A DNA stretch of 6,275 nt from JBBSOK01 sp038259825 (GCA_038259825.1 JBBSOK010000136.1:1-6275); one strand, 5' to 3'. Positions 1 through 6,051 are shown, counted from the first letter of the stretch. Notes: generated from the sequence alone by a model not told the origin. Numbers and translations: made by a program.

Positions 1-19
1 GCCAAGGTAACATAGTTTA

Positions 20-862
20 TTATTTAGGTGGCATTGCTACCGTTTTTGAATCTGTTGGAACAGTAAAATCTGCAGTTTCAAGAAATTGAATATTTGTTAT
101 TTTAGCATCGCCAATTGGGTCGCCATAAAGTTCTTGTTCTTGGCTCCAATTGTAAAATTTCCATTGATCTGCAATTGCTACGCTGTCTACCACTGCGTAA
201 TTTGAATATACAATAGCGTGCGGATTTTCTTCAGCTTTATTTACATTACTACCAAAAGTTACAATATAGGGAGCGTAGGTTAAAAGGTTGGTTTTATTGT
301 CTACGTACGCCCAATACCAATCTTCTGCTGTATCGCCGGTTTCACTTTCAAAAGTAAGTTTTGCGCGTGTAAAAGTATTTCCATTAATGTCGGCTTGTTC
401 AAGATTGCTCCAATTTGTGCCAGGATCTGTTAGCTTAAACGGCATTGCAAAAAAGTAGGACCACGTAAGAACATCAAACCGTGCCATTGGTTTTTCTACA
501 TTGCTTGGGCTTGTGTAAACGTTTTCACCATCAAAAATTATGGCGCTGTTATCTTTTAATTCAATTTTTACCTTGCTAGAATTTGTTAGCATTGTAACCT
601 TTGCATCTAAACGTTCCTTTCCTCCAAAATTTAAAAGAAGATCAAAAGAAACAGCTTTGTGCGACATAAATTTTTCCTTGTTGTGGGATTTTTCTATGCC
701 TTTTGCAAATGCTTGTTCTATTGAAATTGCTCCATCCCCAATAACACCATCTCCTTCAACAGGAATCATTTTTTCGTTGTCGTTCTTATCTTCAGCATTC
801 TTTCCGTTGTTACAAGCTGATAATGTAATTGCAATTAGTAAAAAGCCAATTATTTTGTTCAT
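20..862 (-). CDS. Lipoprotein of unknown function, DUF6503/LolA-like in appearance
   Basis: This 280-residue protein starts with a typical lipoprotein signal peptide: Lys3, a hydrophobic core at residues 4-14, then a lipobox L-S-A-C with the lipidated cysteine at position 17. An Asn/Asp/Lys-rich linker (about 18-32) follows, consistent with an exported, membrane-anchored protein. The mature part is mostly beta-prone and rich in aromatic residues, with segments such as MARFDVLTWSYFFAMPF (about 126-142) and EDWYWAYVDNKTNLL (about 180-194). This pattern recalls Bacteroidota DUF6503 proteins and, more distantly, LolA/LolB-type lipid-binding barrels. That family assignment is from memory of sequence style, not a search. 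The gene lies downstream of htpG on the same strand, but a strong terminator separates them and it has its own -7 box, so it is probably transcribed independently. The ATG is chosen because the signal peptide begins there. Function unknown. Confidence 0.9.
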   Translation of the reverse strand: MNKIIGFLLIAITLSACNNGKNAEDKNDNEKMIPVEGDGVIGDGAISIEQAFAKGIEKSHNKEKFMSHKAVSFDLLLNFGGKERLDAKVTMLTNSSKVKIELKDNSAIIFDGENVYTSPSNVEKPMARFDVLTWSYFFAMPFKLTDPGTNWSNLEQADINGNTFTRAKLTFESETGDTAEDWYWAYVDNKTNLLTYAPYIVTFGSNVNKAEENPHAIVYSNYAVVDSVAIADQWKFYNWSQEQELYGDPIGDAKITNIQFLETADFTVPTDSKTVAMPPK

Positions 863-882
863 TCTGTTTTATTTGGTTTCTT

Positions 883-890
883 CAAAAATA
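883..890 (-). promoter_or_regulatory. Putative Bacteroidota -7 box for the lipoprotein gene
   Basis: Read on the minus strand the bases are TATTTTTG, a full match to the Bacteroidota -7 consensus TAnnTTTG. The box ends 20 nt before the lipoprotein start codon, giving a short A-rich leader. A TTTG that could act as the -33 element lies at 915-918 (minus strand), but the spacer of 24 nt is longer than usual, so only the -7 box is convincing. Confidence 0.5.
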
Positions 891-933
891 CCTTTTTAAT
901 CTAAATAGTATTCTCAAAGGTTTTATAAAGTTA

Positions 934-978
934 GTGGAAAATAAAAATGTCCGTTAACCTTACGAATAACGGACATTT
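934..978 (-). terminator. Rho-independent terminator of htpG
   Basis: The arms at 945-956 and 967-978 form a perfect 12-bp stem (AAATGTCCGTTA with TAACGGACATTT) around a 10-nt loop. On the minus strand the stem is followed by TTTTATTTTCC, a good U-tract. It begins about 20 nt after the htpG stop codon and should separate htpG transcription from the lipoprotein gene. Confidence 0.9.
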
Positions 979-997
979 AATATAAGTTAGAAATTTA

Positions 998-2914
998 TTA
1001 CTTAATCATCTCATAACTACGTTGGATAAAAGCAGTAAGCTCTTCACCTTTTAAAAGGTTTTTGCTAAGTTTAGCTAGATCTAACGCTTGGTTTACAAGA
1101 CGTTCTTTTTTCTTTTCGGTTTTGGTTTCCATAATTTCGGTAACCAAGGCGCTGTTTGTATTAATAATTAAATTATACATTTCTGGGAAACCGCCCATAC
1201 CAAACATTCCGCCGCCGCCGCCAGATTTTTGCATGTCTTTCATACGACGCATAAATTCTGGTTCGGTGATAATAAATGGACTTGCATTGCTATCCATTGC
1301 TTCCAATTGTACGTTGAATTTTTCCTTTGGCACAACCGTATCTAAAAACGTTTTTAAACTTTCTTTTTCTTCATCCGAAAGTTTTGAAATTGCGTTTTCT
1401 TCTTTTGAAATAATTGTATCAACCGGCTCGCTATCTACACGCACGAAAGAAACATCACTTTCAATAGATTCTAATTTCTGAATTAAATGGGAAATGATCG
1501 GCGAATCTAAAAGTAAAACTTCATATCCTTTTTCCTGTGCAGCTTTAATATAACTGTGTTGTTCAACTTTATCAGAAGCGTAAAGCACAACCAATTTATC
1601 ATCTTTATCGGTTTGTAAAGGCTTAATCTTTTCCTTTAATTCCTCAAAAGTGAAATATTTATCATCAACCGTTGGATACAGCGCAAAATCTTTACTCTTC
1701 TCGAAGAATTTTTCTTCGCTTAACATTCCGTATTCGATTACGATTTTTATATCGTTCCATTTTTGCTCGAAAGATGCTCGGTCTTCTTTAAAAAGACTTT
1801 TGAGTTTATCGGCAACTTTTTTGGTGATGTAGCTTGAAATTTTCTTAACCGCGCCATCCGCTTGCAAATAACTTCTTGAAACATTCAACGGAATATCGGG
1901 GCTGTCAATTACACCGCGAAGCATCGTTAAAAATTCAGGAACAATTCCTTCAACATTATCCGTTACAAAAACTTGATTTTGATATAGTTGAATTTTATCC
2001 TTCTGAATATTCAAATCGTTTTTCAACTTCGGAAAATATAAAATTCCGGTTAAGTTAAATGGATAATCAACATTTAAATGAATATGAAAAAGTGGCTCCT
2101 CAAACTGCATTGGGTATAATTCCCTGTAGAAATCGGCGTAGTCTTTATCCTCTAATTCTGTTGGCATTTTTGTCCACGCAGGATTAGGATTGTTAACTAT
2201 TGCATCAACCTTAATTTTTTTGTGCGGTTCTTTAGATTCCTTGCCATCTTTATCCGTAATGGTTTTTGGCTCAAAGTCTGGATCGTTAACTTCCTTTGTT
2301 CCAAATTTGATTGGAATTGGCATAAACTTGTTGTACTTGGTCAACAATTCTTTTATGCGCTCTTCCTTTAAAAACTCGGTGCTATCGTCGGCAATGTGAA
2401 GTATAATTTCGGTACCTCGCTCTGTTTTATCAGATTCTGTGATTGTATAGTTTGGGCTACCATCACATTCCCAATGAGCAGCTGGCGCATCGGTATAGGA
2501 TTTTGTGATGATTTCAACTTTTTTGGCAACCATAAAAGCTGAATAAAAACCAAGACCAAAATGCCCGATAATACCGGCATCTTCACCTTTTTTGTCTTTA
2601 TATTTTTCAATAAACTCTTCCGCTCCTGAAAAGGCGATTTCGTTTATATATTTTTCAACTTCTTCCTTCGTCATCCCAATACCTTGGTCAATGATGTGAA
2701 GTTGCTTGTTTTTCTTGTCTATTTTTATTTCAATCTTTGGATTGCCGTATTCAACGCTGGCCTCGCCAATATTGGTTAAATGCTTTAATTTTAGGGTTGC
2801 ATCGGTAGCGTTTGAAATTAATTCGCGAAGAAAAATTTCGTGGTCGCTATATAAAAATTTCTTGATTAACGGAAAGATATTTTCGACCGATACGTTAATG
2901 GTTCCTGTGCTCAT
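998..2914 (-). CDS. htpG: Molecular chaperone HtpG (bacterial Hsp90)
   Basis: HtpG is the cytosolic bacterial Hsp90, an ATP-driven homodimeric chaperone that helps client proteins fold or remodel, often with DnaK. All three Hsp90 domains are visible in the 638 residues. The N-terminal GHKL ATPase has ELISNATDA at 31-39 (catalytic Glu31, Mg-binding Asn35), DQGIGM at 76-81 (Asp76 contacts adenine) and the lid GHFGLGFYSAF at 117-127. The middle domain carries NVSRSYLQ at 344-351, whose Arg347 corresponds to the conserved ATP-contacting arginine. The C-terminal dimerisation domain follows. A charged linker lies around 219-236, and a Gly/Met-rich loop at about 564-575 precedes the last helices. 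The length fits the family and no residue of the ATPase signature is missing. The start MSTGTINVSVENIF matches the usual HtpG N-terminus. It is probably monocistronic because a strong terminator follows. Confidence 0.98.
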   Translation of the reverse strand: MSTGTINVSVENIFPLIKKFLYSDHEIFLRELISNATDATLKLKHLTNIGEASVEYGNPKIEIKIDKKNKQLHIIDQGIGMTKEEVEKYINEIAFSGAEEFIEKYKDKKGEDAGIIGHFGLGFYSAFMVAKKVEIITKSYTDAPAAHWECDGSPNYTITESDKTERGTEIILHIADDSTEFLKEERIKELLTKYNKFMPIPIKFGTKEVNDPDFEPKTITDKDGKESKEPHKKIKVDAIVNNPNPAWTKMPTELEDKDYADFYRELYPMQFEEPLFHIHLNVDYPFNLTGILYFPKLKNDLNIQKDKIQLYQNQVFVTDNVEGIVPEFLTMLRGVIDSPDIPLNVSRSYLQADGAVKKISSYITKKVADKLKSLFKEDRASFEQKWNDIKIVIEYGMLSEEKFFEKSKDFALYPTVDDKYFTFEELKEKIKPLQTDKDDKLVVLYASDKVEQHSYIKAAQEKGYEVLLLDSPIISHLIQKLESIESDVSFVRVDSEPVDTIISKEENAISKLSDEEKESLKTFLDTVVPKEKFNVQLEAMDSNASPFIITEPEFMRRMKDMQKSGGGGGMFGMGGFPEMYNLIINTNSALVTEIMETKTEKKKERLVNQALDLAKLSKNLLKGEELTAFIQRSYEMIK

Positions 2915-2985
2915 ATTAATTGTTTTAAGTTATCTAATTATTCTGTGAGAAGGATAAAGCAATTAAAGTACCATAAGCGGGGATG

Positions 2986-2998
2986 TGACAGAGTGTCA
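2986..2998. promoter_or_regulatory. Inverted repeat TGACA-N3-TGTCA upstream of htpG
   Basis: TGACA GAG TGTCA is a perfect 5-bp inverted repeat, 72 bp upstream of the htpG start codon and outside any gene. Its position would suit a control site for the heat-shock gene or the -33 region of its promoter. No full TAnnTTTG box lies between it and htpG; the nearest candidate on the minus strand is TACTTTAA at about 2964-2971. It is not the CIRCE element bound by HrcA. The regulator is unknown and a chance occurrence is possible. Confidence 0.3.
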
Positions 2999-3025
2999 TT
3001 TTTGGGGGGCTAGATTTTGATGAAA

Positions 3026-3146
3026 TTATATATGAAGTTCTTGAATGAAAATTTATTTATTGTCAGGAGTTATTTTAAAAATCTTTTATATATGAAGTTC
3101 TTGAATGAAAATTTATTTATTGTTAGGAGTTATTTTAAAAATCTTT
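3026..3146. repeat. Two-copy 60-bp tandem direct repeat
   Basis: Two head-to-tail copies with a period of exactly 60 bp (3026-3085 and 3086-3145, plus one more matching T) differ at one base, C at 3064 against T at 3124. The near identity points to a recent duplication. The repeat lies between the divergent htpG and small membrane protein genes. On the plus strand a 42-codon frame (ATG at 3020, TAA at 3146-3148) runs through both copies, so each copy encodes the same 20 residues, and the single difference is silent (GTC/GTT, Val). There is no clear ribosome binding site or promoter, so it is annotated as a repeat rather than a gene. Confidence 0.95.
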
Positions 3147-3190
3147 AAGGTTAAATTGCTGATTGAATTGTTAATTGTTAGCGGAAAAAA

Positions 3191-3517
3191 ATGATAATAG
3201 GATATTTTGATTTTATAATTTTAGCACTCTTGATATTTTTGAATATTAAATTCTGGAATACGGAAATTAATTGGAAAATTGGATGTTTAATGGGAATTAT
3301 AATATTAGGTATTGTTCTCCCTTTTGTTTCAATTATCATTGAGTTAGAAGTTGTAAAGGCAACTAAAGGTGTTTGGATGGATAGTTTTGAAGTAGTATAC
3401 ACAATTTTGAGGTTTCCAACTTATTGGATAATCGGTATCATTCAAGCAATAGTTATAGGAGTTAATCTTAATTGTAAAAGAAGGGCTACAAAAAGAAATA
3501 ATGAGAAAGAGAACTAA
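3191..3517 (+). CDS. Small hypothetical membrane protein with three predicted helices
   Basis: The product is 108 residues and mostly hydrophobic. Three likely transmembrane segments are visible at about 3-20, 31-50 and 76-95, followed by a basic tail starting KRRATKR, so the C-terminus is probably cytoplasmic. The loop at about 51-70 carries the conspicuous charges (Glu51, Glu53, Lys56, Lys59, Asp64, Glu67). I do not recognise a family and see no catalytic motif. The gene has no clear -7 box or Shine-Dalgarno, only an A-run just before the ATG. It stands alone between the tandem repeat and the tetR unit. Frames on the opposite strand here look like shadows. It is kept because the hydrophobic pattern and basic tail form a coherent membrane protein, but a spurious ORF in AT-rich DNA cannot be excluded. 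Confidence 0.6.
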   Translation: MIIGYFDFIILALLIFLNIKFWNTEINWKIGCLMGIIILGIVLPFVSIIIELEVVKATKGVWMDSFEVVYTILRFPTYWIIGIIQAIVIGVNLNCKRRATKRNNEKEN

Positions 3518-3563
3518 TAGTCTATAGCCTATAATTAAATTTTGAAATAACATCAGAGAACAA

Positions 3564-3610
3564 AATCATTTTAAATAATCCTTTAAATGATTGCAAATTT
3601 TATTATTTGC
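3564..3610. other. Two adjacent AT-rich hairpins after the small membrane gene
   Basis: The first inverted repeat pairs AATCATTT(T)AAA (3564-3575) with TTTAAATGATT (3582-3592) across a 6-nt loop, with one bulged T. The second pairs GCAAAT (3593-3598) with ATTTGC (3605-3610) across another 6-nt loop. Neither is followed by a clean U-tract, so they are only a weak candidate terminator for the upstream gene. Confidence 0.3.
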
Positions 3611-3626
3611 GTATTCCATCAATCCT

Positions 3627-3674
3627 ACTTTAACAAAACTTTCTGTTTAACTCCAAATCACAATCATTAAACAA
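3627..3674. promoter_or_regulatory. Candidate composite operator upstream of tetR (site A)
   Basis: The 16-mer ACTTTAACAAAACTTT (3627-3642) is repeated exactly at 5817-5832. It is followed by GTTTAA (3645-3650), a 16-nt spacer and TTAAACAA (3667-3674). GTTTAA and TTAAAC form an inverted repeat, and the second half-site ends 4 nt before the -7 box, where a bound repressor would block the promoter. An operator recognised by the TetR protein encoded just downstream is the natural hypothesis, but no binding is shown by sequence alone. Confidence 0.5.
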
Positions 3675-3678
3675 TAGC

Positions 3679-3686
3679 TATCTTTG
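3679..3686 (+). promoter_or_regulatory. Putative Bacteroidota -7 box for tetR-aarF
   Basis: TATCTTTG matches the Bacteroidota -7 consensus TAnnTTTG completely. Transcription would begin around 3693, leaving a leader of about 50 nt before the tetR ATG. No exact TTTG -33 element is found at the usual spacing, which fits a promoter whose activity depends on the overlapping operator-like element. Confidence 0.55.
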
Positions 3687-3741
3687 ATATCCCAAGAAAT
3701 AAGGATAATCAGCACAGAATTAGTGTAAAAAGAATATAGTT

Positions 3742-4410
3742 ATGACAGCGAAAAATGCAACAGCCAAAGTAAAAAGCATAAACAAGCAAACAGTTATCTC
3801 TGCTTACATGGATTACGTTTTGGAACACGAAACAATGCCTTTAAGCGTCTATAAGTTCTGTAAAATGAATAATATGACCGAGGCAGAATTTTATAATTTC
3901 TTCGGTTCTTTTGAAGGTTTACAAAAAGAAATCTGGAACGAATTTTACCACACAACAATTAAATTAATCGAAAAAAGTGATGGGTACTCAATGCTATCCA
4001 ACAGAGATAAATTATTGACCTTTTATTACACGTTTTTTGAAATGCTAACCGCAAATAGAAGTTATGTACTATTCACTTTAAAAGCGCATCGTGAAATGAT
4101 GAAGAATATGGAGCAATTAAAAGGTTTGCGCAAAAACATAAAATCTTTCGCAGGAAATTTAATTGAGATGGGTAATGAAAACAAGCAAATGAAAATTACA
4201 AAACAACCTGTTTCAATTTTTTCTGAAGGCGCTTGGTTGCAAACCCTATTTATTATGAAGTTTTGGATGGAAGATAATTCTCCACAATTTGAAAAAACCG
4301 ATGTTGTAATCGAAAAGTCGGTAAGAGCCGTTTTCGATGTTTTTGAAACCACACCATTGGAAAGTATTTTAGATTTCGGCAAATTTTTGTGGAAAGAAAA
4401 AATGGCGTAA
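3742..4410 (+). CDS. TetR/AcrR-family transcriptional regulator
   Basis: The 222-residue protein has the layout of a TetR-family regulator: a short basic N-terminus, then an N-terminal DNA-binding helical bundle at about 12-62 whose helix-turn-helix includes PLSVYKFCKMNNMTEAEFYNFF (about 33-54). A larger all-helical C-terminal domain (about 65-215) follows, which in this family binds a ligand and dimerises. The C-terminal half resembles the Bacteroidota TetR_C_23 type; this is recalled, not searched. The HTH departs somewhat from textbook TetR (NMTEAEFYNFFGSFEGL in place of the usual gvs.gtlY.hF..Ke.L), but the family call is reasonable. The aarF gene follows 83 bp later on the same strand. 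The promoter upstream carries a composite inverted-repeat element also found before the downstream fabH-like gene, suggesting autoregulation and a small regulon. Ligand unknown. Confidence 0.85.
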   Translation: MTAKNATAKVKSINKQTVISAYMDYVLEHETMPLSVYKFCKMNNMTEAEFYNFFGSFEGLQKEIWNEFYHTTIKLIEKSDGYSMLSNRDKLLTFYYTFFEMLTANRSYVLFTLKAHREMMKNMEQLKGLRKNIKSFAGNLIEMGNENKQMKITKQPVSIFSEGAWLQTLFIMKFWMEDNSPQFEKTDVVIEKSVRAVFDVFETTPLESILDFGKFLWKEKMA

Positions 4411-4424
4411 TTATTTTAAATTAG

Positions 4425-4470
4425 GTTTCGACTTTAGTTTATACTGAGCCTGTAGAAGGGCTCAACCTGA
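4425..4470. repeat. Hairpin in tetR-aarF spacer, possible dispersed intergenic repeat
   Basis: TGAGCCT (4445-4451) pairs with GGGCTCA (4458-4464), giving a 7-bp stem with one G-U pair and a 6-nt loop. With its flanks (GGTTTCGACT before, ACCTGACA after) it resembles the short palindromic intergenic repeats containing ACTGAGC...GTCGAAG that I recall from many flavobacterial genomes; here it looks like a decayed copy. There is no U-tract, so it is not an obvious terminator between the two genes. Confidence 0.4.
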
Positions 4471-4493
4471 CATTCAAAAAGCATTAAAGTTAA

Positions 4494-5804
4494 ATGAAAA
4501 CAATAGATAGAATTCCAACCAGTAAAATTCAACGTGCTTCAACCTTAGTTTCAACTGGTGTAAAACTTGGTGGTAATTACCTTAAATATTACGGCGAAAA
4601 ATTGGTTAATAAAGATTTAACCAAAGACAAATTGAACGAAGATAACGCAGAGGATATTTACAACGGACTTAAAACATTGAAAGGCAGTGCGCTTAAAGTA
4701 GCGCAAATGCTGAGTATGGAGAAAAATATTATGCCAAAAGCTTATACAGATAAGTTTTCCTTGTCTCAATTTCAAGTTCCGCCGTTGTCTGCGCCTTTGG
4801 TTAGAAAAACATTTAAAAGATATTTGGGCAGCTTGCCTGAAGAAGTTTTTGATACATTCAATGCAGAATCTGTTGCGGCAGCAAGTATTGGACAAGTACA
4901 CAAAGCCACAAAAAATGGAAAGCAGTTGGCTGTTAAAATTCAATATCCAGGTGTGGCAGAAAGTATTGGTAGTGATTTGGCACTAGTAAAACCAATTGCT
5001 TTAAAGATGTTCAACATAAAAGCGAAAGATTCTGAAAAGTACTTTAAGGAAGTTGAAGATAAATTAATGGAAGAAACGGATTATTTGTTGGAGCTTCAAC
5101 AAAGTCAGCAAATTTCCAAAGCTTGTTCGCATTTAGAAAATTTAAAATTTCCTACATATTATAAAGATCTTTCTAGCCAGCGCACTATAACAATGGATTG
5201 GATGCAAGGTGTTCAACTATCGCAATTTGCGGCTACTAATAAAAATGCTGAAATAGCCAATAAAGTTGGACAAGCTTTATGGGACTTTTATATGTATCAA
5301 ATGCATATTTTACGTCAAGTGCACGCAGATCCGCATCCCGGAAATTTTATGGTTGATACTGAGAATAATTTGATAGCAATAGATTTTGGTTGCATTAAAA
5401 AAGTGCCTTCAGAATTTTATAAACCTTATTTTGAATTGGCCGTTGCAGAAAACATCAACAATCCCGAAATATTTAAATTGAAAATGATGGAGTTGGAAAT
5501 TTTGAAAGAAACAGATTCTGAAAAAGAATTAGAGGTTTTCTCTGAACTTTTCCACGAAATGTTGAGTTTATTTACCAAACCATTCCAAATGGAAACATTT
5601 GATTTTTCGGATAATTTGTTTTTTGAGCAAATGTCAGACTTGGGTGCAAAGTTTTCTAAAGACACAGAAATTAGAAAGATGGATGCAAACCGAGGTTCTA
5701 AACATTTCCTATATATAAATAGAACTTTCTTTGGTTTGTACAATTTAATGCACGATTTGGGCGCAAATATTAAGGTTGAAAACTACAAAAAGTTTGTAGA
5801 TTAA
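4494..5804 (+). CDS. ABC1/UbiB/AarF-family atypical kinase or ATPase
   Basis: This 436-residue protein belongs to the ABC1 (UbiB/COQ8/AarF) protein-kinase-like family, whose members bind ATP and support quinone or lipid metabolism, apparently without conventional protein kinase activity. Visible motifs in order are: the family-specific N-terminal signature LKGSALKVAQMLSME (62-76), the Ala-rich nucleotide loop VAAASIGQVH (127-136), the ATP-anchoring lysine in LAVKIQYPGV (Lys148), an acidic helix EETDYLLE (193-200), the catalytic-loop equivalent HADPHPGN (277-284, Asp279 and Asn284) and the metal-binding DFG (297-299). The hallmark KxGQ reads K68-V-A-Q71, so its glycine is replaced by alanine. 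There is no hydrophobic C-terminal pair of helices like that of E. coli UbiB, so it is probably soluble or peripheral. Likely co-transcribed with tetR. Substrate unknown; Flavobacteriia use menaquinone, so a ubiquinone role is unlikely. Confidence 0.93.
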   Translation: MKTIDRIPTSKIQRASTLVSTGVKLGGNYLKYYGEKLVNKDLTKDKLNEDNAEDIYNGLKTLKGSALKVAQMLSMEKNIMPKAYTDKFSLSQFQVPPLSAPLVRKTFKRYLGSLPEEVFDTFNAESVAAASIGQVHKATKNGKQLAVKIQYPGVAESIGSDLALVKPIALKMFNIKAKDSEKYFKEVEDKLMEETDYLLELQQSQQISKACSHLENLKFPTYYKDLSSQRTITMDWMQGVQLSQFAATNKNAEIANKVGQALWDFYMYQMHILRQVHADPHPGNFMVDTENNLIAIDFGCIKKVPSEFYKPYFELAVAENINNPEIFKLKMMELEILKETDSEKELEVFSELFHEMLSLFTKPFQMETFDFSDNLFFEQMSDLGAKFSKDTEIRKMDANRGSKHFLYINRTFFGLYNLMHDLGANIKVENYKKFVD

Positions 5805-5816
5805 TTGAAACTAAAA

Positions 5817-5862
5817 ACTTTAACAAAACTTTGTTTAATCATTTGTCAAAAACTTTAAACAA
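5817..5862. promoter_or_regulatory. Candidate composite operator after aarF (site B)
   Basis: This is the second copy of the element before tetR: the identical 16-mer ACTTTAACAAAACTTT (5817-5832), GTTTAA (5833-5838), a 16-nt spacer and TTAAACAA (5855-5862). Here TTTGTTTAA (5830-5838) and TTAAACAAA (5855-5863) are a perfect 9-bp inverted repeat. In addition 5819-5838 is itself a near-palindrome (TTTAACAAA-AC-TTTGTTTAA, 16 of 20 positions symmetric). The downstream half-site ends 7 nt before a TAnnTTTG box. Confidence 0.55.
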
Positions 5863-5869
5863 AAGTTCG

Positions 5870-5877
5870 TATATTTG
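5870..5877 (+). promoter_or_regulatory. Putative Bacteroidota -7 box in the aarF-fabH gap
   Basis: TATATTTG is a full match to TAnnTTTG. A TTTG at 5842-5845 is a possible -33 element with a long 24-nt spacer. Transcription would start near 5884, just before the foldable segment, so this promoter drives a small RNA, or a leader reading into the fabH-like gene. Confidence 0.6.
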
Positions 5878-5883
5878 AATAAT

Positions 5884-5985
5884 TATTGGTGGGAACATTA
5901 ACTTGCTATGAAAGAGTTAATATTTTGTCCCATTAAATTGGTTAGGTTGTTTTAGAGGGGCGCATTCTTTGCGCCCTTCTTACGT
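5884..5985 (+). ncRNA. Candidate structured small RNA or 5' leader
   Basis: Directly after a -7 box the sequence can fold into two hairpins. The first pairs ATTAACT (5897-5903) with AGTTAAT (5915-5921) around an 11-nt loop and is extended by GGGA (5891-5894) with TCCC (5928-5931) plus C5896-G5927, leaving ATTTT bulged. The second is the GC-rich hairpin at 5954-5980. A promoter, a fold and a terminator-like end about 100 nt apart describe a small RNA or an attenuated leader of the downstream fabH-like gene. A 15-codon ORF (5908-5955, MKELIFCPIKLVRLF) starts in the first loop and stops at the base of the second hairpin. No Rfam family was recognised; ends are estimates. Confidence 0.45.
5954..5980 (+). 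terminator. GC-rich terminator-like hairpin (possible attenuator)
   Basis: AGAGGGGCGCA (5954-5964) pairs with TGCGCCCTTCT (5970-5980), an 11-bp stem with one G-U pair and a 5-nt loop; the core GGGCGCA/TGCGCCC is perfect. It stands out against the AT-rich surroundings. The following bases TACGTTTAC are a poor U-tract, so termination may be partial, which would suit read-through into fabH. Confidence 0.6.
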
Positions 5986-6051
5986 TTACAAAGTATTCAT
6001 TTTTCATTTCAATTTTGCAATTGTGCTTTTTATTTCATAAAAATTTTCAAT

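Noticed and set aside
540..899. Plus-strand reading frame opposite the lipoprotein gene
   Set aside because: It lies antisense to a well-supported lipoprotein with a clear signal peptide and lipobox, and its own translation shows no family features.
1062..2948. Several plus-strand frames and an alternate minus-strand frame (2368-2610) across htpG
   Set aside because: They are short, overlap a complete and unmistakable HtpG coding region, and have low-complexity, Ser/Phe-rich translations typical of shadow frames.
2986..2998. CIRCE element (HrcA operator) upstream of htpG
   Set aside because: CIRCE is TTAGCACTC-N9-GAGTGCTAA; the repeat here has different arms and a 3-nt spacer.
3026..3146. 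CRISPR array
   Set aside because: There are only two directly adjacent 60-bp copies with no unique spacers between them and no cas genes nearby.
3178..3553. Two minus-strand frames over the small membrane protein
   Set aside because: The plus-strand frame has a more coherent three-helix pattern with a basic tail; the opposite frames show no signal peptide or motif of their own. This choice is not certain.
4062..5743. Minus-strand frames over tetR and aarF
   Set aside because: They are antisense to confidently identified genes with intact motifs and show no recognisable domain.
5954..5980. Terminator of aarF only
   Set aside because: It lies 150 bp after the aarF stop, with a separate promoter-like element in between, so it fits better as the end of the small RNA or leader unit, though it could also stop aarF read-through.
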